Below the pieces are notes generated by a model. The model was given only the letters and a program-made list of their open reading frames with translations. It had not been told where the DNA came from and searched no databases. The translations under genes and the position numbers were made by a program. Of a stretch of DNA of 64,000 nt, positions 32,701 to 43,951 are shown piece by piece. The stretch's first letter is position 1, and each line of letters starts with the position of its first letter. The DNA is taken from the NCBI GenBank assembly GCA_033439295.1, contig JAVTLE010000014.1, forward strand, positions 2,480,001-2,544,000. The letters run 5' to 3'. Source of the DNA: Deuterostichococcus epilithicus. Its lineage: Eukaryota > Chlorophyta > Trebouxiophyceae > Prasiolales > Stichococcaceae.

Positions 32701-35700
32701 CTGCAGGTGGCAGAGGAGGTGCAGCAGCAGATGTTCCGGCTGGCGGGCCATGCCTCCGTGCTCGTCCTCGGCGGCAACAATGAGGTCGAGAACGCCTTCG
32801 AGTGGTTCGAGCCGTCACGGAGCAACAGCAACCTGTGAGCCACGCTCCCGCCGCAGCGTCACGTTGCACTGCGCTGCTCGGTGTCTGCACATATGATCGA
32901 GAGCCGGGCAGCTGTGCTCTCGTGCAATGTGCTGTCTGTCACAGCGCACCTGGCCAGGCGTGCACGGTCCGCTGTCTCAGAAGCCACCTACGGCAGGCAT
33001 TGCAGGACAGAGTCTGCTGTCAGTGACGACATGCACCCACCTCCATGATGCACCTTCCCAGCCTCTCTGCAGGTATGCGGTCGACTACAACAAGCTGTTT
33101 GTAGACACCGTGCGACCGGCGCTGGGCGCCACCGGCCCTGACATCTACCTGGACAGCAGCCCCTCCAACGGCCTGTTCTCAACCGACCCCTTCGTCAAGC
33201 GGTGGACGCTTCTTGCAGCCCTGCCCCTTCAGGCGCCCTGCAGCGAAGAGCATCTCGGCGGCAGCGCACGCGCGCCAGCCTGCCAACACCTGCTGCACCG
33301 GTTTTGGCATGGCGGATCGGATCTTGCGTCATCGGTCCTGCATCTGTCGGTACCTGAGGCAGCAGGTCGTGGCCGCAGGTGGGGCAACACGCAGGACCCG
33401 TCCATGGGAGATGTGCACTACTACAACTACAGTGCGGACGCGCTGTCGCCAGATACCTACCCGCGCGCCAAGTGCGCCGCCCTGCACGCTGTCCCCCTGT
33501 TGCAGACCCTGTAAGCTCTTGCCGTCGCAAAGCTCTTGCTCAGTGAACCCTCAAGTCTGGCGACAACCCTTTGCGCCGCGCAGCTGGCCACAGCACACCG
33601 CGTCCTCCAATCGCTCAGTGAATGTCCAGTGAACTGGTAAGCATGGCATCAGCAATCGCATGCTGCTGCGCAGGTTCGTCAGCGAGTTCGGCCACCAGAG
33701 CTTCCCCAGCTACCACGCCTACAGCAGGGAGACAGCGCCGGAGGATCTCTCCTGGAACTCGGCCATGTCGCAGCACAGGTGCCATCGCTGCCCCCAAGCC
33801 GCACCCCGGCTCCCGCAGGCTTCCGGAGGCCCCCCCCGCACGGCCGCTGCAGCATGCCTCCCGTCTGGCACCTGCAGCATGTCTCCCATCTGGCATTGTT
33901 GGTATGCTCATCCGGTGCCCTGTAGGACAAGAACGCCTATAGCCCAGTGTGCATGCGCTGCTGAGCTGCTGGCCCTGCCCTGCAGGCAGCGGCACCCGGA
34001 TGGCCAGCAGGAGCTGCTGCGTCAGCTGCAGCGCCACTTCAGCCTCGGCGACGCGCTCGAGGCCACGGAGTCGTGCGTTGTTTCATGCTGCATCCGCTGA
34101 CAGTGGCGCACACCTGCAGGCTACCCTCATGCCATGTCGTGTCAGGCACGACCAGTACGCAGGCTGCAGACGGCTCGCAGCAGATGCGCATGGCGCTTGC
34201 ACTGGCGCCTGGATCTTGTCAGCATACTCTTTTCGCTGCAAGGTCCGAACCAATGCTCACGTTCAGCAATGGGCGTCTCACTCTGCGGTCTGTCTGCCTC
34301 TCAAATGGACAGGGGCTTCCGCCGGTGGATCCACCTGACGCAGACGCACCAGGCCCTGGCGTATGATGCGGCGGTGCGCTACTGGCGGCGCATCAAACAC
34401 GCGCCCGATGCGCGCACCATGGGCGTCCTCTATTGGCAGCACAACGATATCTGGCAAGCGCTCCCTGCCCCATCCTACCTTCTTCTTCTGTGGTGTGAAG
34501 ATTCCTGCGGGCCCCGCCGCTGCGCCGGGCAAGTCTGCAGCTCAAGGTTTTCCGCTGTGCAGCCGTGCAGTCAGGCTGTGCCTAGGCGCTGCAAGCCGCT
34601 TCAAGCCTAGAAGGCCTCTTTGCATTCGTGAGAGTGCCAGCAGGTGAGGATCTGTGCATGATCATTCTGCATCAGGGCGGGGCCCTCCTGGAGTGGCATC
34701 AACCACGACGGCAGCTGGAAGCTGCTGCACTACGCCGCAGCGCGGTTCTTCGCGCCGCTGGTGGTGTCCGCCGAGCTGGATGCGGCGTCCGGCGCCGCAC
34801 GGGTGCACGTCACCAGTGATGTCCCCGCCGCAATCGCAGGTTTGCGCTCGCCCTTTGCTGTTGGTACTTCCATGTGCCGAGGGGGCGGCATGGCCTGCAA
34901 GGAACGAGATGCTGGTCAGCGACTGTGCTGGATGCGTATCATTTGGTGTCGGCATTCTGTTGCGCCTTGTTGCAATGTCCCCTGTCGTTGTGCATTATTC
35001 TGTCAGTGTGCACACTCACGTCTGTTGCGAACATCAGTATCCCAATTCGAGGCATCCCACGGGCGCAGGTGAGCTGACACTGGAGGTGGTCTCCTGGTCT
35101 GCGACGGAGGCCCGGCACGCGCCAGAGCTTGCGGCCTTCACCCTGCCAGCGCTCGGCAGCGAGGCGGTGTGGAGCCGCGACGTCACGAGCCTGCTGCAGG
35201 ATCTGCATCTTCGCCATGAAGGCACGTCTCGCAGCCTGCCGCTTGCGTCCTGGTGCAGCTGTGCCAGGCGCCTGAGGCTCTGCCGGCACTGTGCTGGCAG
35301 GGCGGGGAATGCTGGAGTGAGGTTGAATACCTCTTGTCCGGTCTGCCCCCTGCTGATTCGACAGGCATCGAGGTCGTGGCTGTAAGGGACCTGAGAATTG
35401 AGGCCGTCGATGATCATTCCGCATGTCTCCACGACTGCTCACAGCTGCACCTCACAGTGTCTCCTCAGCGCCGGCTCACTTTCAGCGCGCTTGCTGCTGC
35501 TTGCAGACGCCTTCCTGCGCGTCACCACAACGGCCGGACTGGTCGACGACAGCGCGGCGCCGGCCGGCGGGGCCAGCAGCTACACCTCCACGACCGAGCT
35601 GCACTTCTCCAAGTTCAAGGACGCCGCCATGGGCGACCCCCAGCTGGCCGCCACCGACTTCGTGCAGGTCAAGAATTCCTGCGAGTGCAGGACTTGCAGG

Positions 35701-36104
35701 CATTGTGCTGTTATGTTCTGCACCTGGAACAAAAGCCCTGAGAAGGCCGAGTCCGGCGGCATGCCCCTACTCTCCTGTGGCTGTGGGAGCCGCACTCAGG
35801 TCTTCATCCCGTGAGTCCCTGGAGGCCAACACGAGTTCCATTCTGCTCCCTCGTCCGAGAGTGCCTGTTGCACCTCGGTCTGCAGGTGTCGGAGACGGAG
35901 GTGTCCTTCCAGCTGCGCGCCAAGGCAGTCGCGGTGGCCGTCGCGTGCGACACGCCGCTCGCCGGCCGCTTCAGCGACAATGGCGTGCTTGTGCTGCCCT
36001 GGGCGCCGGTCGCATTGACATTCTGCGCAGCACAAGGTGTCGCGGCGCACGCCCTGCAGGAAAGCCTGAACATCATGTCAATCTGCGCGCCGGCTGCTGC
36101 GTGA
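29780..36104 (+). CDS. Beta-mannosidase, glycoside hydrolase family 2
   Basis: Hydrolyses terminal beta-mannose from oligosaccharides or N-glycan fragments. The start is ATG at 29780 (METLDLLGDGWRLAGG), with no clear signal peptide. About 18 exons give the family order: YNEQELRWVALQEWTF (about 30050), TFGREYRVPVRSLLRLSSN, ACPYDVPAQQ, RKPGCDFGWDWGPCFAPSG (about 30660), ELWWPRGYGEPHMHDL, ETFFFEVNGTPVFIKG joined to SNVIPSDIF, VAANMNTIRVWG, EACDEAGVLVWLELMFGCA, VLVLGGNNEVENAFEWF (acid/base Glu, about 32780) and FVSEFGHQSFPSYHAYS (nucleophile Glu, about 33680). Later come GVLYWQHNDIW joined to AGPSWSGINHDGSW, and a beta-sandwich tail ending at 36104. Both catalytic Glu residues are present. Several pocket residues differ from consensus (Trp to Val in NWIP; WLEL for WQDF). 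One intron is GC-AG. One or two small exons between 35200 and 35500 are not resolved. Confidence 0.9.
33847..33896. repeat. 25-bp tandem duplication in a beta-mannosidase intron
   Basis: Two adjacent 25-bp copies (33847-33871 and 33872-33896), beginning CTGCAGCATG, differ at three positions. They sit in the intron after the nucleophile exon and look like a recent local duplication. Confidence 0.85.
34454..34675 (+). other. GC-AG intron in the beta-mannosidase gene
   Basis: The exon encoding YWQHNDI ends two bases into the Trp codon at 34453. The intron begins GCAAGC. The next exon at 34676 completes Trp and continues AGPSWSGINHDGSWK. This restores the family motif (NDxW followed by SWS) and no GT donor gives the same join. 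Confidence 0.8.
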
Positions 36105-36836
36105 GTGAATGTGGCGGCGATGCTGCTGGATGGCATGGAGTACTGGAACAATTTTTGCAGCAATGTCAATGTTGTTTGGGCTGTGCAGATGCATCCTGCT
36201 GTGCACCAACAGTACATTTCGGCACTTGCATCAGACACTTCACTGTCATGCTTTCATTGTTTGCATCGAGCAGAGACCTGCAAGATCTGTTTGACAAAGC
36301 ACCCGCCGCAGATATGGCCAACAAAACTCGAATGCTTCGGCAGCGTTGCCTGATGATGAATCACTCTGGATGTACACGCCCTCTTGATACGTAGGTTGAA
36401 CGAAGGCAAAAGTGTCACGACACTGAAAATAATTACCCATAGCTGACTGAGATTGACAAATTGACAGGTCCATGCCCAGTGAAACACGCGACGCACAATG
36501 TGAGTTTCAGTTGCTCTGTCAACAATGTCACTGCAGATTTGCAGCAGGAATGGCCGAAAATCGCGCCGCTGCCATTTTGATGGTGATGGAATCACACCAC
36601 GCTCATGCGATGAAGCGGGAGCATCGGCACCACCTCAGGAGCACAAAATCATCTGCATGGCTGCTGAGGTTACTGTGCCGCCGCCGGTGCTGGGACCGCA
36701 TTCAGGCACGTCGAGACACAGGGCAAAACCCCAAGCCATCTCAGGCCCATAGTGAACCAAGATTTCCACCAGTCCAAATCTCCCGAGCGGCACCACTCAT
36801 CCCGGGTGTTCAGAGGAGCGCACTGGTTGTTAACCT
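36105..36836. other. Intergenic between convergent gene ends
   Basis: About 730 bp between the beta-mannosidase stop and the end of the small minus-strand membrane protein. Minus-strand ORFs here include a hydrophobic stretch (near 36440-36500), but no acceptor or start ties it to a gene. It is probably 3' untranslated sequence. Confidence 0.35.
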
Positions 36837-37361
36837 TCATTGGTGGTTACCGCTTCGTCTGCCTTTCACATCGTCTGCGATTGCAGAGATATGATAGTCA
36901 GTCAGACTTGCACGCGACGGACATGTCACAGGCAACTGAGATGCTGTCAAGGTGTGCTCCGGCGACGACATGCGATCGAGCTCGTCGAGCCGCTGGATAT
37001 GCACCTGCTGCGCCGCTCGTTGCCGCAGTGATGTGCCTGCAGCGTGAGTTTCGGTGATGCCTTGACTTTGACATGCGATTGTTGATCCACAGAATTTCGA
37101 CGTAAGAATGTAGCGTACCACGGCGATCAGTCTGCTGAGATGGCAGGACTGCAGGGTCATCGTGAGAAGCAGCGCACCAGCATATCCGCCATGCGGGTTG
37201 CGAATTTGGTAGTCGCTCCTGTCAGGCAGCTTTTGATTGCGAGCTCTTCTGCCTTTCAGCCTCGTCTGGATGAAGGCTATCACCAGCACCAGGAGGAGGA
37301 ACAGGAGGATGGGCCCAACAAAGAAGATGCCGGCATTGCGCAGAACGCCGAGCACCGACAT
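36837..37361 (-). CDS. Small single-pass membrane protein, unknown
   Basis: ATG at 37361 gives MSVLGVLRNAGIFFVGP, then a strongly hydrophobic helix (ILLFLLLVLVIAFI), then a basic segment (RLKGRRARNQK) and a polar tail. This looks like a type I or tail-in membrane anchor with positively charged flanks. The frame is open to 36837 (174 codons), but a GTGCGC donor after GGYAG and a GCAG acceptor before TSLRQRAAQQVHIQRLDEL suggest an intron between about 37190 and 37045. That shortens the protein to roughly 125 residues. I do not recognise the family. It lies tail-to-tail with the beta-mannosidase and downstream of the NAD(P)H dehydrogenase on the same strand. Confidence 0.5.
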   Translation of the reverse strand: MSVLGVLRNAGIFFVGPILLFLLLVLVIAFIQTRLKGRRARNQKLPDRSDYQIRNPHGGYAGALLLTMTLQSCHLSRLIAVVRYILTSKFCGSTIACQSQGITETHAAGTSLRQRAAQQVHIQRLDELDRMSSPEHTLTASQLPVTCPSRASLTDYHISAIADDVKGRRSGNHQ

Positions 37362-37897
37362 TGGCCTCGCTGTTGCCTCTCTCAACTTCTACGGCTGTAC
37401 CGTGTCAAAGTCGATGGTTTGATATTGCAGAGCCTCACCGAATACGTCGCAACTCAAACAACGTTAGACGGCCCCTGCAATCATTACCCTAACGTGCCAT
37501 TTTGGTTGGTTCTATCGAGCTTGTGTATCCACTGCACCGTGCTGCGAGGAAGCGCTGCAAATCTACAATTGTCCGTGTTTTGCAAGGCAGGACTGCGGGG
37601 TGCGGACCACAGATAATGCGCTCTGAACTTTCCCGACAAATGTCCTGGCACAACAGCCAGGGGCTCACGAAACGAGGTTCCAATTCCGCACTCAATCAAC
37701 CCCACAACGCAACAGTCCTAATGTTCTCCCCCTGGACGGCAATGTTCAAAAGCCTTCACTCTGATGATGTACAAAAAAAGTCCTCCGGCAATGCGCCAGC
37801 ACAAGCTTAATTCACATCTGCACTCGCCCGCGTCCGATGGCGCAAGCACGTGAGTGCCTTCCCTTGTCCGTTTCTAGATTGCGTCAGACCGCTTGGC
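37362..37897. other. Intergenic between two minus-strand genes
   Basis: About 540 bp downstream of the NAD(P)H dehydrogenase stop and upstream of the small membrane protein start. No coding exon could be supported. Confidence 0.45.
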
Positions 37898-40800
37898 TCA
37901 CACGCGGCTGATGTCCCGCCCAAACAGCTTCGTCCTCACCTGTGATACGGGCAAACGCATGCCAATCAGCCTGCGCTGCGGCCAGCAGCCATCCTAGATG
38001 CTGAGCATACAAAAACCGATTGTGCAGCAAAGCGATACGCACCCAGTCGACGCTGACCAGGCACAGGTTGCGGAATGAAAATTGGCTGTATGTCTCGAAG
38101 CCCTTCCATGCCAGGCCAGCAAAGAAGCCCTGCGCAGACATGAGCGACTGTTGCGCATGCATTTCCACGCTTGACCATGACCACGATGATGCGGATGTCA
38201 GGCATCTGGGAGATTGTCGTTCCAGGGGGCACTAGCAAGCAAGTACAAAAAAATTCTGACCGTGAGCGGCCCAATGCCCGGGACGTCCATCACTGCGCGG
38301 TCGCGACCTGTTGGTCACATCAACTGTTGCCTTCAGATATCATGCCAGTACCACCAGCATCGGAGGTGTCGTCTGACCCGGGAGGGCTATCAACTGGTGT
38401 ACAGAGTGAATGTGCTGCGGGCTGCCAAATGATAGTAAAAACGCAACAAACAAATAACACAAGAACAACACAATAAACAAAACAACCAGCAGCGGCGGGC
38501 AGCAACGTCGCGCACCAACGTAAGCGAGCGAGCCCTTGTGGTTGTATTTGAAGGGTTCCATGCCCTCCGGCACGCCCGCAACGCCTGGCTTGATGCCCGC
38601 CTTCAACAGCTTGGCCAGGTATTGCCCTTGCTGCTTAGCCACCTGCTCGCAAGACATGATTGTTGACCTACAAGCTCCACGACGGTGAAAAGTAGGGTGT
38701 AACATCATAGAGCAAGCAGCAGCCCGTCCCGCAGTGCACGCTTGGCGCTCAGCCCTCACGCTCTGCGGAACAGCCCGGTGCGCCACATGAGTGCATGCCT
38801 ACAGCCCCAGGGAGGGTGCAGGTGTGCCGCCAGCATGTGACCTCTCAGTACAGACCAGGCGGCGGGCAGACGGCAGAGGCTCCGGCAGCAGATCGCAAGC
38901 GCGGCAGCAGCTCCAGTAAGGCGTATTGTCAATGTTCGTCCTCGTGACAGCAGATGAGCACCAGCATCAGAAAGACGCACCTGGGCGGTGGCGGGCAGTG
39001 CACGCAGACCCTGGTCGATCTGGCCCAGCAAAGCCTCGAATTCCTGCGCTGCCCCAACCAAGTGTTCACCCACTGGACAGACACCCACTGGTCGAAGGCA
39101 CAGTGCAGACACAGCCGCAGCGGTGCGCCTTTGCACGGGCAAGTGAGCTGCTCGGCTGCGCATGTTGGGACTGTACATGCCCAGCTGCGCTCGGCTGCAG
39201 CGCTGCAGCGGCAACCCCCGCACAAGGGAGCGAACATTTGAAGCTGCACGTCACCAGCTGCAAATTTTCGAGTCATCTGCGGCACAAGGCCCGACATATC
39301 ACAAGCAGACTGCTGTGCGGTGGCTGGAGGGCGCGCGGCTTGGGCGCACCTCCTTGGTGACCTCAGTCTCCGGAGTGAAGTCCGCCATGGGCGTGCCGGG
39401 CTTCGCCTGCTTGTTCGCGACCTTCCTCAGCGCGTCGCCCACCATGCCGCCCCACCGCTTCGATCCCGTCTTCCTGTGGTCGTCGCAGGGAGCGAGCGTG
39501 AGGAGCAGCTGCACAACTGCGCAGAAACAGCCGCGCCACCAGACAGCCAGCCTGGCAGGGGCTGGCGTCTGCTGCATGTCTGCAAGTTGCGTCCTGCCCG
39601 CGCTCTTGCCTCACCAGAGCTTGCGGCGGAGGCGTGAGGAAGTGGAGCTGGCCAGGCTCAGCAAAGTGGCAAAACCTGCTGCTTTGACGCATGGAAGCGG
39701 TTTCAGTTCAGTTTGAGACTTCGGACAGCAGAGGGACTGCCAGGGAGTGACGCACTCGTCGAGGAAGGAGGCGTGCTCGGCGAGCTGAGGGAACTCAGCG
39801 GAGGCCTTGTGCAGCAGTTCGGCCAGCTCCTGCACCTGCAGCTTGCCGTCGTGATTGGTGTCCGCCTCGTCGAAGAGCTCCGACGCCTTGTCCAGCGACT
39901 TCGCCTGCGATCAGTGACCAACCATGAGGCCGTTCATCCTACCTCTCCCACTCCATTGCCGCTCACAGCCCACGACGCTCACAACCCAGAACGCTCACAA
40001 ACCAGCTGGACCGTTTTGAGAGGCATTGCACCCTGCCTCTGGAGTGCCCTCGTTACGCACTCCAGGATCCCAATGCCTGGCTGGCGTCCGGTCTTACAGA
40101 CACAGCGCAGCAGGCGGGCACCTGCTCAACGGTGGCGCCGTCCCCGAGCGCGACGATAGTGCCGTCGCTGCCGATGGCGCGCAGGTAACGGTCTGTGACG
40201 ATCGACCGGAAGTGCGTCTGCGTGCCCTCCGGCATCTTCTTTTGAAGCTGCGCAGCACATGTCGTCCGATGCTCAGCACCTTGCGCTCTGCAACCAAGCC
40301 GGGCTCCGCCAGATGCGTGGCGGAACAGAGCAGACTCTGCAGGATGGATCAGGCTACGGGCACAGGAGTGTGTGGGTACCTCCTTGAGCAGCGGGTGCAT
40401 GGCGACGCCGGTCGACCAAACGCACGCGCCAAAGGGAATGGTGTACTCCTCCTTGGTCACGCTGTGGTGCAGTCAGCAACAGGATTGAGCATCACTTGGG
40501 AGCACCAAGCGACTGCCAGGCCAAGCAGACACGATATCATCGACCACATGCAGGCATGGGTGTCTTAAGCAAGCACTGAGCAGCAGGTTCTGACAGACGT
40601 CACTGACAAGACAAGCGAGGCACCAAAGACGGACACAAAGGAGTGGAACAAGATCATTCATATTGGGGATTGCAGCTGGAAGCGCACTTGTTGATGACGG
40701 TGACCTGCTCCTTATCCACTGCCGCCACCCGCGAGTTGAAGACCAGGTTGATGCCCCCTCTGCAAAACAGGTGCAGCCCACCAGTGGCGCCAACAGCTTC

Positions 40801-43406
40801 GACGGTGCGGCCGTCACCTACCCGTTTCAGTCAGTACGGCTGAGCTGCCTTAGCAGCACTGAAAAGACAGGTGGTGGCCAGGGGCAAGCTGCTTGCCCTA
40901 TACAGGCAGTGATACTCCCTGCAGGCACTGGCGGGCGTCGCAGCGCACCTGTCAAATTCCTTTTTGGTGAACGCTGAGATAGCCCTGTCGTACATGCTGA
41001 GCACGTGGTCCTGCAGCTCGATGACGCGGATGTTGACGTCCTTTATGATCGGCTCATATATCTTCTTGAGGTCCTCCTGCGGGCAAGATGGTTTTCTCAG
41101 TCATACAGGCATACCCTTATGGAGCAATTGCAGTCCTTCCGGGCGCATACAAGCGTGCGCCGCTTAATGCAGGAGCAGAGACGCAGGCGCAGAGCCCAGG
41201 GGAAGCGACGACATGCGCATCACGGCACTGAAGTGACGTCGAACCCTGAAAAAGGTTCCCCACCTCGATCATATCGTGGAGCTCTGCCGCCACCTCCACG
41301 CCGGTGGGTCCGCCCCCAACAATCACAAAGCTGAGCAGCTTCTTTCGTTCCTGCAGGAGTGTGGGCGGCACTGATGTTGCAGCAGCTTGTGACCGTCGAC
41401 CAGTTCATGCAGTGACGGCCAATTTCAGATGTCACTGGCAGGCGCGGCACAGGAGTGGCGCCAGGCCTCAGTACCGTGGGCGGCGTGTGCGGCAGGGCGG
41501 CACGCTCGAAGCACTCCGACACCTGGCGCCGCAGCGCTGTGGCATCACGGATCCCCCTGAAGGGCAGTGTGTGCTCCTTGACGCCCTGCAGCACAGTGCC
41601 AGATCGGTCGGAGATCATGCCCCGCCGCATCTGCGAGAGGCTGCCAGACAGCAGTTCAGAGTTCGCATGCAGATGCAAGGCTGCTTGGCGCTGTTGCCTG
41701 GATGCCGAACGTGTTGTTGACGCTGCCGACGGCCACCACCAGTATGTCGTACGGAATCTGCACGCATGTCATGGGGACAACTCAGCAGTGTTGTTGCCGT
41801 ACGCGCGCATGGCAGCACTGTGGACAGGCGCTCGCAGTGGTGCGACGTGCCAAGCTCGTCTCCTGCAGTGGTGTCGTGCAGTGCAAAGGCAGCCTGGCTG
41901 AGTGTGCATAGTCCAGGGAGGCCGCAGAGGAACTCGCACCTTGAAGCAGGCCTCGGGGAAGCCCACGTCCCGAGGAAAGCACGCCACCACAGTCTGTACG
42001 AGGGGACATCACACGTGATGCGCAGCTCAGGCAAGAAGCATGATCGCCCCGAGCTGTGTTGGCACACACATGGTTCGTGCATGACTTCGAGGAATTGTAA
42101 CAACTGACCTTCTCCTCAGGAAAAATCTGCTCTACAGAGGCCTCAAAGTAATTGCCCTTTCCCCGCAAGGTTCTGCGCACTGGCTCCACAATGGAGCGCT
42201 CCTCAATGGTGCCGGTCGCGACAGCGGGCAGCAGCGGCGTGTACCTGGTGGCAACAGAAAAGTGCCGCGTGACCGTCGAGTGTCGCCAGGACGCTGCGAT
42301 TATGCACATCGAACAGCAGCTGCAACTGCGGAACGTAGCAGGGGGAGGGCAAGGAACTCACAGGAAGTAGTTCCTGGGCGACACGATGGTTACGTCGTAA
42401 TTCTACAGGCCACCACAGAAGACCGGGTCTGAGCCACCGCCGCTGCTTCCCTGTCATGGTGGAGCACAGCCAGCGGGTTGCAATGCAGGAGTTGCGCAGT
42501 CGCTCTTACCTTGGCATCCTCTTTGCGCATGGCCTGTGTATACACACCAGGCGTCGTCATCGAACACCATCAGGGCGCGTGCGCTCCCCTCTTCAAGGAC
42601 CTCTGCATCATCGTGCAGGGCCGACAGCGTCCGCTCACCTTAATGAAGCTCATGGCAGCCCAGCCGCTGCCTAAGACGACGATTCTGACGCGCTTGGTCT
42701 TGCGGTCGGGCGCATCCGCGCCTGTGCAAGGGCGTCTGTGTGAGCTCCCGTGCATGCTCCGACCCGAGAGTGCAACGTTCCGAGGCCAGATCATGTGCAG
42801 TTGCAGCCGGTCGCCATGTCCAAATGAGTGGCGGCTATGCGGCGCCCCACCTGTGTAGACCGGCCAGCTCTCGCCCGCCTGGTCCCTTTCCAGCTTGTCC
42901 ACATCCTCCTGTCGAGCGAGCCAGGAGCTGTAAGAATATGCTGCCGCATCACTGACTGGAGGTAATCATGCAAGGGTATCCGCCCAAGCGCTTTTGGCAG
43001 TGCCATCCTCTGTGATGAGTCATACAAACATGCTCGACGAAGGACACACGGCGAGGATACAAGCACATGCATGCCACTGCCTGGTCCAACGAAGCAGGCA
43101 AATGCCACCTGCACCTGCTCACTGTTTGACCTCGATTTAGGGCTTGCACTAGGGCAAGCACGCGCTCGGTGATTGGACGCCGCATGATCTCGAGGCAGAT
43201 CGTCTGAAAGCAATCACCTTCAGCGGCGGAGGTGGCTTTTCTGTCGTCACAGTTGCCGAGACGTGCAGGGCGCGTCGCTGTTGCTGACGTCGCAGCGGCT
43301 GTGCAGGGCTGTGCACGAATGGGCGTCCGCCTCTACTGCAGAGTTCCGCTTTCGATGATACATACGCGGCAGGACACCGTTGGCGACCCAGTGCCGGTAA
43401 CTGCAT
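37898..43406 (-). CDS. Type II NAD(P)H dehydrogenase with EF-hand (NDA/NDB family)
   Basis: Single-subunit flavoprotein that passes electrons from NAD(P)H to quinone without proton pumping. The start is ATG at 43406. The Arg/Ser-rich leader ends near [12 protein letters not shown], which looks like an organelle transit peptide (plastid or mitochondrion not decidable). Domains in order: first nucleotide fold [19 protein letters not shown] (42690), [63 protein letters not shown], second fold [20 protein letters not shown] (about 41290), [12 protein letters not shown] (about 40440) and [14 protein letters not shown] canonical EF-hand loop follows ([18 protein letters not shown], about 39845). 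Then come [66 protein letters not shown] and a last exon ending [13 protein letters not shown] at 37898. The EF-hand places it with Ca2+-regulated NDB-like enzymes. Confidence 0.9.
39765..39920 (-). other. EF-hand insert of the NAD(P)H dehydrogenase
   Basis: One exon encodes [18 protein letters not shown] and then [15 protein letters not shown]. The 12-residue loop has Asp, Asn, Asp, Gly and a final Glu at the calcium-ligand positions, between two amphipathic helices. It sits between the second nucleotide fold and the C-terminal domain, as in plant NDB2. Confidence 0.85.
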
Positions 43407-43951
43407 GCCGCCAGGAAGTGCCAAAAAATGAAAGGATCAGCTCAACATAGAGCAGCGCGACTGCACAGAGCAGGCCAATATGCCGCGGCAATCGAATAAA
43501 TTTGGCATACGTATGAAAATCTGGTGATGAATGACTCGTGAATGGACGGACGTCGTGCAGATCCTTGGAACCCTGTTCTGCAGCTGCTCTCAGAGTGGAG
43601 TGGAGTGCTGCGCGTGCTGGGCAGTACCACACCTCGCTACCTCAAGCCTCAACAGCATCAGCACAACATCTGCGACACACCTTCGCGAGACTCCTCAAGC
43701 CACTTGCTGTGAACTGTGTTGCCGCTTGCAAATCAAGCATGCGCGCGAGCTGTTTATAGTAGGTTGATATGGAAAGGGATTGGCATACTCAGCAGTGGAT
43801 TGAGGCAGCAACAGGTGTATCACGCAGCACTGGACCGTTCAAATACTAACTGCACGTTGAATTGCCTTGCTTTGGCTCAAGGCCCCTGGCGGTCGACCTG
43901 CAGCCTGACGCCGCCGCATGCGCTGAGTGGGCGGCGCGGCTGAACGCAGAG
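43407..43951. promoter_or_regulatory. Divergent upstream region of the NAD(P)H dehydrogenase and Pol eta
   Basis: 545 bp between two head-to-head ATG codons. No other coding exon is supported, although the first Pol eta exon is open upstream of its ATG to about 43862. It probably contains both promoters. Confidence 0.5.
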
